Positions 27,836 to 35,842 of a stretch of DNA of 35,842 nucleotides are shown here, in pieces. The notes beneath the pieces are model-generated. The model was not told where the DNA came from and ran no database searches. It saw only the letters and a list, made by a program, of their open reading frames with translations. The stretch is from Actinomycetes bacterium (GTDB taxonomy: Bacteria; Actinomycetota; Acidimicrobiia; Acidimicrobiales; Acidimicrobiaceae): NCBI GenBank assembly GCA_021841935.1, contig JAKCDL010000023.1:1-35842 (forward strand), in the 5' to 3' direction. The stretch's first letter is position 1. Every line of letters starts with the position of its first letter. The translations under genes and the position numbers were made by a program.

Positions 27836-28651
27836 ATGCTGTATAACGTGGATGATAGGCCCGTTGGCATCTTTGATAGTGGATTTGGCGGATTGACTGT
27901 CGTAAAGGCAATCGCTGACTTGATGCCAGGTGAAGACCTCATCTACTTTGGTGATAGTGCGCGCTACCCTTACGGTCCAAAGCCCCGCGAAGAGGTGCTT
28001 CGCTATAGCCTTGAGATCTGCGACTTCTTGATCGACTCATTTGACGTCAAGATGATTGTTGTTGCATGCAACACAGCGAGCTCCTTTGCTTTAGATACGA
28101 TCGTTGAGAAGTATTCGCTTCCAATTGTAGGAATGATAGAGCCAGGTGCTAAGTCGCTTGTAAGTGCGGCCACTAGCAATCGTGTCGGAGTTATCGGGAC
28201 CGTTGGCACCATATCTTCAGGTGCTTACCAGGAGATATTGACTGATATTGCTCCTCACCTAGAGGTAACATGTGCAGCAACACCAGGATTCGTTGAATTT
28301 GTAGAGCGGGGCGAGTTAGAGAGCGATCAACTTTTGGTTCTTGCAGAGCGTCTGCTGCGTCCAATCTTAGATGGAGATGTCTCGTCGCTCTTGCTTGGAT
28401 GTACTCACTACCCCTTTTTAGCTCGAACGATATCTAAGGTCCTTGGAGATGGAGTAACTCTCATCTCATCGGCTGAAGAGACGGCATTTTCAGTCCGACA
28501 ACTCTTGATCGAGTATCTTCTAGTCACTAGCAGAACCAAGGGAAGCTTTAGGGCGATTACCTCGGGCGATGTTGAAGAATTTCGTCGAATCGGAAGGAGC
28601 CTCCTTGGCCTTGACTTTTCGACGGTTACAAGCCATAAAGTAGATCGTTGA
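27836..28651 (+). CDS. murI: Glutamate racemase
   Basis: This 271-aa cytoplasmic enzyme makes D-glutamate for peptidoglycan. The cofactor-independent catalytic pair is present: Cys78 in VACNTASS and Cys189 in LLGCTHYPF. Supporting residues are Asp14/Ser15 in GIFDSGFGG (11-19) and the YFGDSARYPYG block. Length is normal. ATG 27836 has no clear ribosome site. It is followed by rph and rdgB in the order seen in mycobacteria (murI...rphA-rdgB). Confidence 0.95.
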   Translation: MLYNVDDRPVGIFDSGFGGLTVVKAIADLMPGEDLIYFGDSARYPYGPKPREEVLRYSLEICDFLIDSFDVKMIVVACNTASSFALDTIVEKYSLPIVGMIEPGAKSLVSAATSNRVGVIGTVGTISSGAYQEILTDIAPHLEVTCAATPGFVEFVERGELESDQLLVLAERLLRPILDGDVSSLLLGCTHYPFLARTISKVLGDGVTLISSAEETAFSVRQLLIEYLLVTSRTKGSFRAITSGDVEEFRRIGRSLLGLDFSTVTSHKVDR

Positions 28652-28730
28652 TCGTTTAGCACGTAGTTACTTGGCAAATGAACGCCAAAAGATAAGTTGA
28701 CCACGAAAAAAGACAGAAGGAAACAATACT

Positions 28731-29468
28731 ATGCGTCGTGATGGCAGGGGAGCAGATGACCTGCGCGGAGTTTTGATTGAGCGTGACTTTACAACGATGG
28801 CTTACGGTTCAGCTCTAATTTCCATGGGTCGAACGAAAGTCCTTTGTACTGCGTCGGTTGAAGAGCGAGCCCCGGCTTGGCTAAGAGGAAGTGGAAAGGG
28901 GTGGATTACAGCCGAATATTCACTACTTCCTGGATCTACGCCCGAGCGTTCGACTCGGGAGGCTGCAAAGGGAAAACAGAGCGGGCGCACAATGGAGATC
29001 CAGCGTTTGATAGGTCGTTCGCTGAGAAGTGTTGTGAAGCTAGAGGCACTGCCCGAGATTCAAATAACCGTCGACTGCGATGTAATTCAAGCCGATGGCG
29101 GAACTAGGTGCGCCTCCATCGTTGGGGGATACGTTGCTCTTTCAGATGCGATAAAGCGTCTAAGTCTTGAGCGAAGGGTTCATGAAGCAGTTTTAACCGG
29201 ACAGTGCGCTGCAGTCTCTGTAGGTATCGTCGACGATGTGTGCCTCTTAGATCTTGACTACAGCGAAGATTCACGGGCTGAAGTGGATATGAATGTTGTG
29301 ATGCTCAATAATGGGCGCTTCGTTGAGATTCAAGGTACCGGCGAAGAGGCGAGCTATTCGCGAGAGCAACTAGACGAGATGCTTTCTCTGGCTGAGCATG
29401 GAATTGCGCAACTTCTAGACTTCCAACTCGCCGCAACCCTCGAGGCACCTAGGCAAAGGAACATCTAG
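28731..29468 (+). CDS. rph: Ribonuclease PH
   Basis: This 245-aa phosphorolytic 3'-5' exoribonuclease trims tRNA 3' ends. It opens with the family N-terminus RRDGRGADDLR and has the conserved GKTKVLCTASVEE-like strand (here GRTKVLCTASVEE). SGRTMEIQRLIGRSLRSVV holds the phosphate-binding Arg, then come DCDVIQADGGTRCASIVGGYVAL and the C-terminal EIQGTGEEASYSREQLDEML. It is full length. ATG 28731 has AAGGA about 9 bases upstream. The next gene begins one base after its stop, so the two are probably translated together. Confidence 0.96.
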   Translation: MRRDGRGADDLRGVLIERDFTTMAYGSALISMGRTKVLCTASVEERAPAWLRGSGKGWITAEYSLLPGSTPERSTREAAKGKQSGRTMEIQRLIGRSLRSVVKLEALPEIQITVDCDVIQADGGTRCASIVGGYVALSDAIKRLSLERRVHEAVLTGQCAAVSVGIVDDVCLLDLDYSEDSRAEVDMNVVMLNNGRFVEIQGTGEEASYSREQLDEMLSLAEHGIAQLLDFQLAATLEAPRQRNI

Positions 29469-29469
29469 G

Positions 29470-30075
29470 GTGGTAAGACTCTATCTAGCTACCTCAAATG
29501 TGGGTAAGGTAAAGGAGATTAGTGAACTCCTAGCAGCCTTTGACGTCAGCGTTCTTCCAAGAAGTTCTACTTTGGAAGCTCCAGTTGAGACTGGCGAGAC
29601 TTTGATTGAAAATGCAATTCTGAAGGCTAACTACGACTTTGCCCTTATCGAAGGAAGTGCTGTTCTCGCAGATGACTCAGGCCTTTTCGTTGACGTTCTC
29701 GACGGAGCTCCCGGGGTCTACTCATCGAGTTTTGGTGGGGTTGAAGGCGACGACAGTCGCAATCGTTCTGCTTTGATTGAAAGACTAAAGCAAGCAAGAG
29801 TCGACTCTTCTAGAGCTAGATTCAGATGCGTTATGGCACTAAAGGGTATCAGTGGGCAAATAAGCACCTACGAAGGAGTTGTGGAAGGCACTGTCTACCC
29901 CTTTGAGCGTGGGTTACATGGATTTGGCTATGACTCTATGTTCATTCCTGATGAGGGTGATGGCAGGACCTTTGGGGAGATGGAAAGGTATGAGAAATCG
30001 AACATCTCCCATCGCTCTCGGGCACTTGCGAAGCTGGTTGAAGCAATTACCCGCGATCCTTCGATTCTTTTGTAG
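29470..30075 (+). CDS. rdgB: XTP/dITP (non-canonical purine NTP) pyrophosphatase
   Basis: This 201-aa Ham1/RdgB enzyme hydrolyses dITP, XTP and similar nucleotides to monophosphates, keeping deaminated bases out of DNA and RNA. Motifs include LATSNVGKVKEI (6-17), ETGETLIENAILKA, ADDSGLFVDVLDGAPGVYSSSF with the catalytic Asp pair, GFGYDSMFIPD, and SHRSRALAKL at the end. The start is GTG 29470, just past the rph stop, with AAAGGA (29455-29460) inside the rph end acting as ribosome site. It is full length and ends before a bidirectional hairpin. Confidence 0.95.
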   Translation: MVRLYLATSNVGKVKEISELLAAFDVSVLPRSSTLEAPVETGETLIENAILKANYDFALIEGSAVLADDSGLFVDVLDGAPGVYSSSFGGVEGDDSRNRSALIERLKQARVDSSRARFRCVMALKGISGQISTYEGVVEGTVYPFERGLHGFGYDSMFIPDEGDGRTFGEMERYEKSNISHRSRALAKLVEAITRDPSILL

Positions 30076-30130
30076 TCAGGGCAAAGGTCAAAATCAAGGA
30101 CAGCGGTGGTTCGATGATAGGTTTTGTGTT

Positions 30131-30168
30131 AGTTAAAGGAGCGAACCAGCAAGTTCGCTCCTTTAACT
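30131..30168. terminator. Bidirectional hairpin terminator
   Basis: Perfect 16-bp arms at 30131-30146 and 30153-30168 flank the 6-base loop CAGCAA. It lies between the convergent rdgB and phosphonatase-like genes and would serve both strands. Confidence 0.82.
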
Positions 30169-30189
30169 AGTTGCTCACATGGTTAGATA

Positions 30190-31020
30190 TCAGAGAACGT
30201 TCTTTCCAAAGGCGTAAAAGAGGGTAGCTAAGTCGGCAATCGAGTTCAATACAACGTCAGCACCCGCATTTAACAGTTGGTCGGCTTCACCACTTCCGCT
30301 TAGAACTCCAGCTACGAGAGTCGCCTCTGCCGCCTTGGCGCTCTTTATGTCACTAGGTGTATCACCAAGAACTACGACCTTGCTAGGGTCGTTTATGTTG
30401 AGCACCTTCATTGCCTGAAGGATCATGTCGGGTTCGGGTCGTCCCTTTATAAGATTGCTCGGGCAGATGGCTGCATCGATCTTGAGGGTAAGGGAGGTTT
30501 TTTCAAGCAGTAGCGACATAGTCTCGTATGAAAATCCCGTGGTCAGTGCGACCATTACACCTCTACTTCGTAGCGTCGTTAAAAGTTGTGTAGTACCTTC
30601 AATTTCAGAGATTCCATACTTGGTTACCTGCTCTTGATAGAAGGCTTCGAACAGTTCGTTTGCCTTGCTAGCTTTGCCTTTGCTTGCAAAAATCTTTTCG
30701 AAGACTTCAATCTTAGATTGGCCCATCGTCTCTTTTACATATTGCATCATCTGGTCGAATCCCGGGGTGGAAGCATTTACACCCATTGCAATCGCGGTAT
30801 TGTGAAATGCAGTTAGGACCGCACCTTCGTCAGCAATCGTCGTACCTGCCATATCTAAAACGACTAGCGCCGCGTTGAAAATCCTCTCTTCTATGTTGAG
30901 AATTGTCGTATTGCTGCCAAAGATCATCTTTGGATACGATCGTAATTCCAGTGGATTTATCACCGACTCTTCGCCTTTCGTGTGGTATCTCTTATTTGAA
31001 TCTGACTTGTTTTCACTCAT
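30190..31020 (-). CDS. PhnX-like HAD hydrolase (phosphonatase-like)
   Basis: This 276-aa HAD-superfamily hydrolase belongs to the phosphonatase-like group. The nucleophile loop is LDMAGTTI (55-62, Asp56 nucleophile), where the Ala-Gly variant is typical of phosphonoacetaldehyde hydrolases. A cap region follows with MGQSK (99-103), whose Lys could match the Schiff-base lysine of PhnX. Motifs then include LTTGFS, KGRPEPDMI and VVLGDTPSDI. It would cleave the C-P bond of phosphonoacetaldehyde or a similar compound, by family analogy. The ATG at 31020 overlaps the upstream oxidoreductase stop (ATGA), giving coupled translation. About 50 residues precede the catalytic core, longer than usual, so a start further inside is possible. 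Confidence 0.8.
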   Translation of the reverse strand: MSENKSDSNKRYHTKGEESVINPLELRSYPKMIFGSNTTILNIEERIFNAALVVLDMAGTTIADEGAVLTAFHNTAIAMGVNASTPGFDQMMQYVKETMGQSKIEVFEKIFASKGKASKANELFEAFYQEQVTKYGISEIEGTTQLLTTLRSRGVMVALTTGFSYETMSLLLEKTSLTLKIDAAICPSNLIKGRPEPDMILQAMKVLNINDPSKVVVLGDTPSDIKSAKAAEATLVAGVLSGSGEADQLLNAGADVVLNSIADLATLFYAFGKNVL

Positions 31021-32186
31021 TGTCGTGGGCGAGCCTGAATCCAGGATTTGACCTCGTCTGCTATTGCCCAACTAAGTGTCATTCCCATTCCTCCGGCGGC
31101 GGTGACATACAGGATGCCATCTGCTACCGGATGGGCGACGTATGGCCTTATGGGGTCTAAAGTTCTGGTGTAACTTCCAGTCCACACGCTCTCAAGGGAT
31201 GGAATGTCAGCGTTTAGGAGTGATCCGAGCTTCGCCCTGAAGTGATCAACGATCTCGATATCGACTTTGAATCGAGTTGGTTGGTCATAGTAGTGCGAAT
31301 CGCCCAAGATAATGGTTCCATCGGTTAGCTGGCGGGCGAGAAGTTGAGCTCCGTGTCTTAGAGGTAGCGGATCTTGGTCACTTAGATGTTTACTAACAAA
31401 TGGTTGAAAGAACGGATAGTACCTCAAAGAGTCGCTATCTGCGATAGTTGGCGCAAGCGAAAAGGTGGCAGCGTGAGTCGATGCCATTGCCAATGAAGTC
31501 GTCGATATGCCTATATTTTCTGGAAGACCATAGGGCGATATAAGTTCGATGCCAGCGGTCCCAGTCGCAACTATGACCACATCGAATTCCTCATGATCGC
31601 CGTGAACTGTTTTTACGATGCGCTCAGCGATCGATGCAACCTGAGTAGAGCTTCTGACCGTTACGTTCGGTGTCTTTGACAAGTCCTCAAGTATCGCAAT
31701 TACGGCATGGTTCGGGTCAACGACGGCATCTAACTCGCACTCGATTGCGGCCTTGACACTACTTACGAGGGTGACTTTATACTTCGATTCAACTTCGTTT
31801 GGCGTTATTACCGCCAACCTCCTTGAGTTGGAGGGATCGGAGTTGATTGCCTCGTTGGCTAAGTCAATCTCCGCTTCGGAAGTAAGAAGTGTTAGCGAGC
31901 CATTTTCAGAAAATGAGATCCCCGGTATTTCGCTCGAGACTTCGCTCCATATCTTGCGCGATTCGAGTGCAAGCCTTAGCTCCTCTCCACCTCTTCGACC
32001 GGAGATCCAGATGAGCCCAAAGTTTCGAACCGACGCGCCATTAGGCCTTGCATCTTTTTCAAAGAGAGTGATCTCCATATCAGATTTTGACAGACGGTGA
32101 GCAATGGTGGCGCCAATGATTCCCGACCCGATGATGGCGATTTTGGGAGGTCTCAGATCGATCTCGATTTGGGCAGGGAGGCTCAA
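31017..32186 (-). CDS. FAD-dependent oxidoreductase, phosphonate-associated (HpnW/PbfC-like)
   Basis: This 389-aa DAO-family flavoprotein has the dinucleotide-binding motif GSGIIG (20-25), the acidic end of the second strand (LFEKD), ASVRNFGLIW (51-60), and a C-terminal FAD block TAAGGMGMTLSWAIADE. The NFGxIW motif and the overlap with a PhnX-like hydrolase match the TIGR03364-type oxidoreductase, consistently paired with TIGR03351-type hydrolases in predicted aminophosphonate degradation. By analogy it would oxidise an aminoethylphosphonate-like amine to phosphonoacetaldehyde, which the partner hydrolyses. The start is TTG 32186 with a weak purine-rich leader. The 4-base overlap (31017-31020) indicates one operon. 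Confidence 0.82.
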   Translation of the reverse strand: MSLPAQIEIDLRPPKIAIIGSGIIGATIAHRLSKSDMEITLFEKDARPNGASVRNFGLIWISGRRGGEELRLALESRKIWSEVSSEIPGISFSENGSLTLLTSEAEIDLANEAINSDPSNSRRLAVITPNEVESKYKVTLVSSVKAAIECELDAVVDPNHAVIAILEDLSKTPNVTVRSSTQVASIAERIVKTVHGDHEEFDVVIVATGTAGIELISPYGLPENIGISTTSLAMASTHAATFSLAPTIADSDSLRYYPFFQPFVSKHLSDQDPLPLRHGAQLLARQLTDGTIILGDSHYYDQPTRFKVDIEIVDHFRAKLGSLLNADIPSLESVWTGSYTRTLDPIRPYVAHPVADGILYVTAAGGMGMTLSWAIADEVKSWIQARPRQ

Positions 32187-32384
32187 CGGGTCTTTCTCTC
32201 TTTTCTCTTTGGTAAATACCTCCGAGCCTACGTACCTTGTTTCAACAGATAAACAACGATGATTGTCGCTGTCATTAACTCTTGGTTAATTATTTGAAGA
32301 TTCAGCAGAGGTCAAGAACTTCCTAGTGTTGGCGGTCATTTACTCTAGCCATATTTATCGTGGCAGAGGAGATCACACTGGTGT

Positions 32385-32552
32385 CTAAAACAAGCTATAG
32401 AGTCGCTCGTGGATTTCAAAACTAACGTTCTTGTATTCGGCGTTAGTCTCTCGCAGTGGCACGACCAGGGGGAGAGGCCAGCGAACCATCTCCTGCTTCT
32501 GTAGGGTATTGTAGCACTCTCGTAAGATATAGCCGTAGAGGCCGGGAAGGAG
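32385..32552 (-). pseudogene. Possible gene fragment (55 codons between stops)
   Basis: The minus-strand frame from 32552 down to the stop at 32387-32385 reads LLPGLYGYILRECYNTLQK and ends VSFEIHERLYSLF. The composition is protein-like, but there is a stop immediately upstream and no start until Met at codon 22. I do not recognise it. It may be the C-terminal remnant of a lost gene or chance. Confidence 0.25.
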
Positions 32553-33716
32553 CTATGTGTTTACGGTGGTCTCAATTGGTTCCGACGACTGAAGATAGAC
32601 GTTGAAAACTTATCTAATGAGACGAGCAATGCCCACAGCACTTACTGTGTGAGGCGGGAAAACCAATTGGTTATTTTACATTATGGTTTTCAAACTAGAG
32701 AAATCCTTCTGGATGGATGTATTTGGTAGAAGCATCGAGGTAGTACCCCTGAAGGATCAGCAAAGTTGCACGACCAGCATTTAGATATTGGATAGTGCAC
32801 ATACCTGTTACGGTTAGACAACTTAGCTCATGTCAAGGTAGTCGGTAATGATCTTGAGGTCAAGGGCAACCCTTTTTGATGTGAATCAAAAGGTGATTAC
32901 GACACAATTAGGGTCGAACCGAGGTTTATTTTTGAAACGAATCCTAAGTTGGAAGCAACGATTTCGGCCCGTTGAAAAGATCTTGACATCGAGTGTCTTC
33001 CCTCGCTGACTTCAAAGGAGGGATGATTCTTTCGGATCCAAGGACGATCTATTTAAAGGACCCTTCTCCGACGTGACGTCGACAATGGCAAGCTCAACGA
33101 GATCATAACGTCGTATATCTATTACCTGCATGTTGAAGAACGCCCCTTTAGGAAGTCCATCTTCCTTTCGTAACGAGGATGCCGGCGAATTACTTGGATT
33201 TGTAGTTGACCTTCACTTGAGGATGAGCCTCGTCGCAGTAGGATCATGAAAACTTGATCTAGTTACGCAGGGTAAAGAGATTGCAAGCGCCAGTATGAAA
33301 ATCCAAAATTGACCGCGAAATTCAATTTACCGATTTCCACTCCATCGCATTTTGTTCCAAGATTGCAGTCGTAGGCCCAATGGGTACTAACTAGGTAATG
33401 CGGTGATCACGCAACCGATGAGTCGGTCCATTCAAAGCTCGGGCACTTATCTTTCACCAGAGACGTCTTTGCGCATGGCGCCACCGTAAGAAATGAAAAT
33501 ACAAGTAAATCGCCCTTGAAGACGCAAGAGGCGATATTTCAAGATTTTGAAACTTCTCGCAATTAGTGGAGGTGAACTGACCCTAATGGAGACCGCTAGC
33601 AAAAAAGGGCTACAGTTTCCATTACTTACGGACAACCAAATAGGGGGAAAGGATGGCGTCGTAAGTTAGGGTTGAAGTGGTCGATTTGCTCAAATTGGCG
33701 ATGCTAAGAACTATTG

Positions 33717-33731
33717 TTGTTTTGAAAACAA
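33717..33731. promoter_or_regulatory. 15-bp palindrome upstream of the DUF2142 gene
   Basis: TTGTTTT-G-AAAACAA is a perfect 7+7 palindrome ending 26 bases before the ATG at 33758. It could be an operator, but A/T palindromes also arise by chance. Confidence 0.25.
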
Positions 33732-33757
33732 AACATGTCAGATAAGGTTATCCCTGC

Positions 33758-35212
33758 ATGCTTACTGGTGAAGAGATTAGTCACGCTGAAGGCAAACATA
33801 ACTATTTAGTGATTTGGCGGGGATATTCGACTTTTTTATTTGCATCCCTGCTATTGATAATCATTGGTCTTTGTACTATTCTCACTCCGCCTTTTCAAGT
33901 TCCTGACACTCCCGTTCACTTTATGAAAGCCGCATCCCTCTCATACGGTGGTCTTGTGCCGGTTATTTCGTCTAAACAAGCGGGATACCCGCTGCCCGAG
34001 AGCATCTCTCAATTTGTCGTGTTGTTCACCAAAATTCCTTTTCATATAGCTGTAAAGGCAACTTACGGTGAATTTAGCTCCGCATTACATCTTTCATGGG
34101 CCGCTCCAAAAGTGTTTACGGCTTTTACTTCGGCATCGTTCGATCCGCCATTTTTATACCTCCCCGACATTCTCGGAATATGGACCGGCAGACTCTTTGG
34201 TTTCTCGATTCTAACAACGTATTACCTGGCCGAGCTTGTAAGTAGTGTTTTCTGCGCAGTTCTTCTTAGCTTCTCTTTTGCATTGTCCAAAACTCGTGCG
34301 CGTATATTGATTGCTACTCTCTCGTTTTTGCCAATGTCGGTGAGTCTCTTTGGTTCTGTATCGCGTGACGCATTGCTGCTTCCTCTCACGGTTTTAGCGT
34401 TTGTACTAGCATCCAGACCAATGGAGCCCACTGCTAGACCTTCGTGGCGAAATTGGATCACGCGTCTCGTGCCAACTTTGCTCATACTTCCGGTCGCGAT
34501 GACAAAGCCCCCGTATGTTTTCTTGCTGTTAGCTATTGGATTGCTCAGTTATGCTAAGAATCGGAGAATCTTAAATATCGTCGCTAATTTAGCCCCCTTT
34601 TTGCTTGGTGTTGTGGTAACCGGACTGTGGTACGTATTCTCAAGCTCGTCACTAAGTACCACGATGAGCGACATTCCGGGCATATCGCCAAGTAGACAGT
34701 TGCACCTTATCTTCGCTCAACCATTCTCATTTTTGATTACCATCGTTCGAACCATACGATTTGAGCGGGACTTCTACTTTCACAGTACTATTGGGACCCT
34801 CGGATGGCTTGATACGTCCTTGCCAAACTGGACGTTCGTCGTTATGGGGCTTTTTCTCGTATGGTCTGTATCACTCCTGATCTTTGGTATTGATAGAAGA
34901 GCACCTTTTTTGATTGTATTTACAAGAGTTATAGCAGCATTCATTTTAGGCTTTATCGGAACTGAAGCGGCGTTGTATGTAACATCAACAGGTTTTAAAG
35001 GGCCGATTGTACTTGGAGTTCAAGGTCGTTATTTTCTCCCGCTCATTCCCCTGTTTTTACTTTTACCGCAAAGAGATTTCCGGTTTTTACCAAAAATCGA
35101 GAACGCTGAGAAGTACGTTGTTTGGCTTTCATGTCTTTATCTTGTTGGTTTTGCTGCGCTGTCGGCCTTCGCAACTGCTGGAGCGCTCATCCCTCGATTC
35201 TGGCTGAATTGA
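33758..35212 (+). CDS. DUF2142 family multi-spanning membrane protein
   Basis: This 484-aa protein has about ten membrane helices (for example near 28-42, 175-200, 205-222, 238-255, 277-300, 358-378 and 465-480). It matches the DUF2142 layout. After the first helix comes FQVPDTPVHFMKAASLSYGG, equivalent to the family's 'PPDEPxH' motif with an exposed acidic residue, and near the end QGRYFLPLIPLFLLLP. The family is often found in polysaccharide loci and resembles GT-C glycosyltransferases; its enzymatic role is not established. It starts at ATG 33758 with AAGG about 10 bases upstream. It stands alone between two gene-poor stretches, suggesting an accessory locus. Confidence 0.78.
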   Translation: MLTGEEISHAEGKHNYLVIWRGYSTFLFASLLLIIIGLCTILTPPFQVPDTPVHFMKAASLSYGGLVPVISSKQAGYPLPESISQFVVLFTKIPFHIAVKATYGEFSSALHLSWAAPKVFTAFTSASFDPPFLYLPDILGIWTGRLFGFSILTTYYLAELVSSVFCAVLLSFSFALSKTRARILIATLSFLPMSVSLFGSVSRDALLLPLTVLAFVLASRPMEPTARPSWRNWITRLVPTLLILPVAMTKPPYVFLLLAIGLLSYAKNRRILNIVANLAPFLLGVVVTGLWYVFSSSSLSTTMSDIPGISPSRQLHLIFAQPFSFLITIVRTIRFERDFYFHSTIGTLGWLDTSLPNWTFVVMGLFLVWSVSLLIFGIDRRAPFLIVFTRVIAAFILGFIGTEAALYVTSTGFKGPIVLGVQGRYFLPLIPLFLLLPQRDFRFLPKIENAEKYVVWLSCLYLVGFAALSAFATAGALIPRFWLN

Positions 35213-35842
35213 AATATATATTTTTGAATTACAGGAAATTTTATTTCAAGCTTCGAAATATTTTGTGAAACAGATTATAACGACGACATGCGTAGCTAAA
35301 TTTTTCCCTCTTTACTCCGAAATTATCAATTACTCGTTTGTATGTTGTTCTATTGAATTGATGTAGGCGATAATGCTTGCGATGCTAGCGGCATGACAAG
35401 TTGTCCTTTGCGGATTATCTGGCGCCGTCGAACTTCGATGACCAGCAGATCTTCTGGGATCTTCTATGCATTACGACAGCTCGATAAAGGTCCATCCCAA
35501 AGCCTTTTTTGTGGTTGTTCATTTCGTTTGAAAGTCGATCAAAGGATAATTGTAACGATGTTTAAATGGAATGGATCGCTCATCCCTTGTTTAGTGGCTG
35601 TGGATCGAGAGGAAATAGATACGAAGCATTAGATAAAGCTTGGGCAATTAGTCGAGAATATCGAGCCCGTCACTGCTAAGAATTTTCGTCGAGGTCTGGA
35701 TGTACCTACTTCTGGGGCAGAACTTTCGAGGATATCTGTATATTGATGCACAAGAATGACTTGGTGGAAATTATCTTTTCTGCTTTTTTACAGGTAATAA
35801 TAGTTAAGAAGTGTTTAGTGTTCGTTTAATATTATGAACGTT
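35213..35842. other. Non-coding tail of the window
   Basis: This is AT-rich DNA with one possible transposase-like fragment (35389-35487). A 79-codon plus-strand frame (35393-35632) covers that fragment in another phase and is very unlikely to be a gene. There is no terminator with a clear T-run after the DUF2142 gene. Confidence 0.4.
35389..35487 (+). pseudogene. Possible transposase remnant
   Basis: A short frame between stops reads RHDKLSFADYLAPSNFDDQ, then QIFWDLLCITTAR, and ends at TAA 35485-35487. The SFxxxL...DDxxFxxL pattern is reminiscent of the N-terminus of IS1182-type DDE transposases, but the match is short and from memory. No terminal repeats were seen. Confidence 0.25.

Larger units (their letters stand above)
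32187..33757. other. Gene-poor region, 1.57 kb, possible gene decay
   Basis: No intact gene was found. One protein-like stretch lies on the minus strand at 32552-32385 (55 codons between stops). A 62-codon minus-strand frame (33635-33447) and a 33-codon plus-strand frame starting with MVFKLEKSFWMDVFG look accidental. Small hairpins include CCTTTTTGAT / AATCAAAAGG (32871-32893) and a palindrome AACCAATTGGTT in the 32660s. The base composition is lower in G+C than the flanking genes by eye. The region may be a decayed insertion or regulatory island. Confidence 0.5.

Noticed and set aside
33447..33635. 62-codon minus-strand frame upstream of the DUF2142 gene
   Set aside because: Composition and lack of a ribosome site suggest chance.

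Overview
The window looks like chromosomal DNA from an actinobacterium of moderate G+C content, near 48 % by eye. A mycothiol S-conjugate amidase (Mca) at the left end points to a mycothiol-using actinobacterium. The order hpf-secA, prfB-ftsE-ftsX and murI-rph-rdgB matches conserved actinobacterial neighbourhoods. Frequent TTG/GTG starts and the modest G+C would fit the class Acidimicrobiia, possibly an Acidithrix-like acidophile. That placement is inference and was not tested.

Layout. 1-2200: the tail of an unidentified gene, a terminator, mca, an SCP2-domain gene, and a 57-codon tatA on the minus strand. 2300-5550 (minus): a YdjC-fold protein that has lost its metal ligands, a small unknown ORF, and ftsH followed by a perfect 17-bp hairpin terminator. 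5700-6800: a CPBP-family membrane protease and a 57-aa zinc-ribbon protein. 6800-7950: a gene-poor gap with a perfect 25-bp tandem duplication. 7950-14700: a large GT-C-like membrane protein, phosphomannomutase, a Trm112-like protein, a bifunctional phosphoglucose/phosphomannose isomerase and ahcY. Together these suggest hexose-phosphate supply for cell-envelope glycans plus methyl-cycle salvage. 14690-14930: a strongly structured RNA directly upstream of hpf (raiA), most likely a raiA-motif RNA, with its own terminator. 15100-21400: hpf, a large stem-loop, secA, prfB, ftsE and ftsX. 21760-26320 (minus): a 1.5-kaa membrane-anchored GAF-GGDEF-GAF-EAL protein with a possible C-terminal zinc-sensing CZB domain. 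26650-30100: an FMN-dependent 2-hydroxyacid oxidase/dehydrogenase, murI, rph and rdgB. 30130-32190 (minus): an overlapping pair, a PhnX-like HAD hydrolase and an FAD oxidoreductase, of the kind linked to aminophosphonate catabolism. 32190-33750: a 1.5-kb gene-poor stretch with decayed-looking fragments. 33758-35212: a DUF2142 multi-spanning membrane protein. The rest is non-coding with a possible transposase remnant.

Most of the window is housekeeping. The strongest candidates for something less described are the structured RNA upstream of hpf, the 76-nt stem-loop before secA, the catalytically empty YdjC protein and the c-di-GMP protein with its CZB-like tail. The right-hand 3.5 kb and the 6.8-7.95 kb gap look like the accessory parts. 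I found no CRISPR array, tRNA or rRNA gene.
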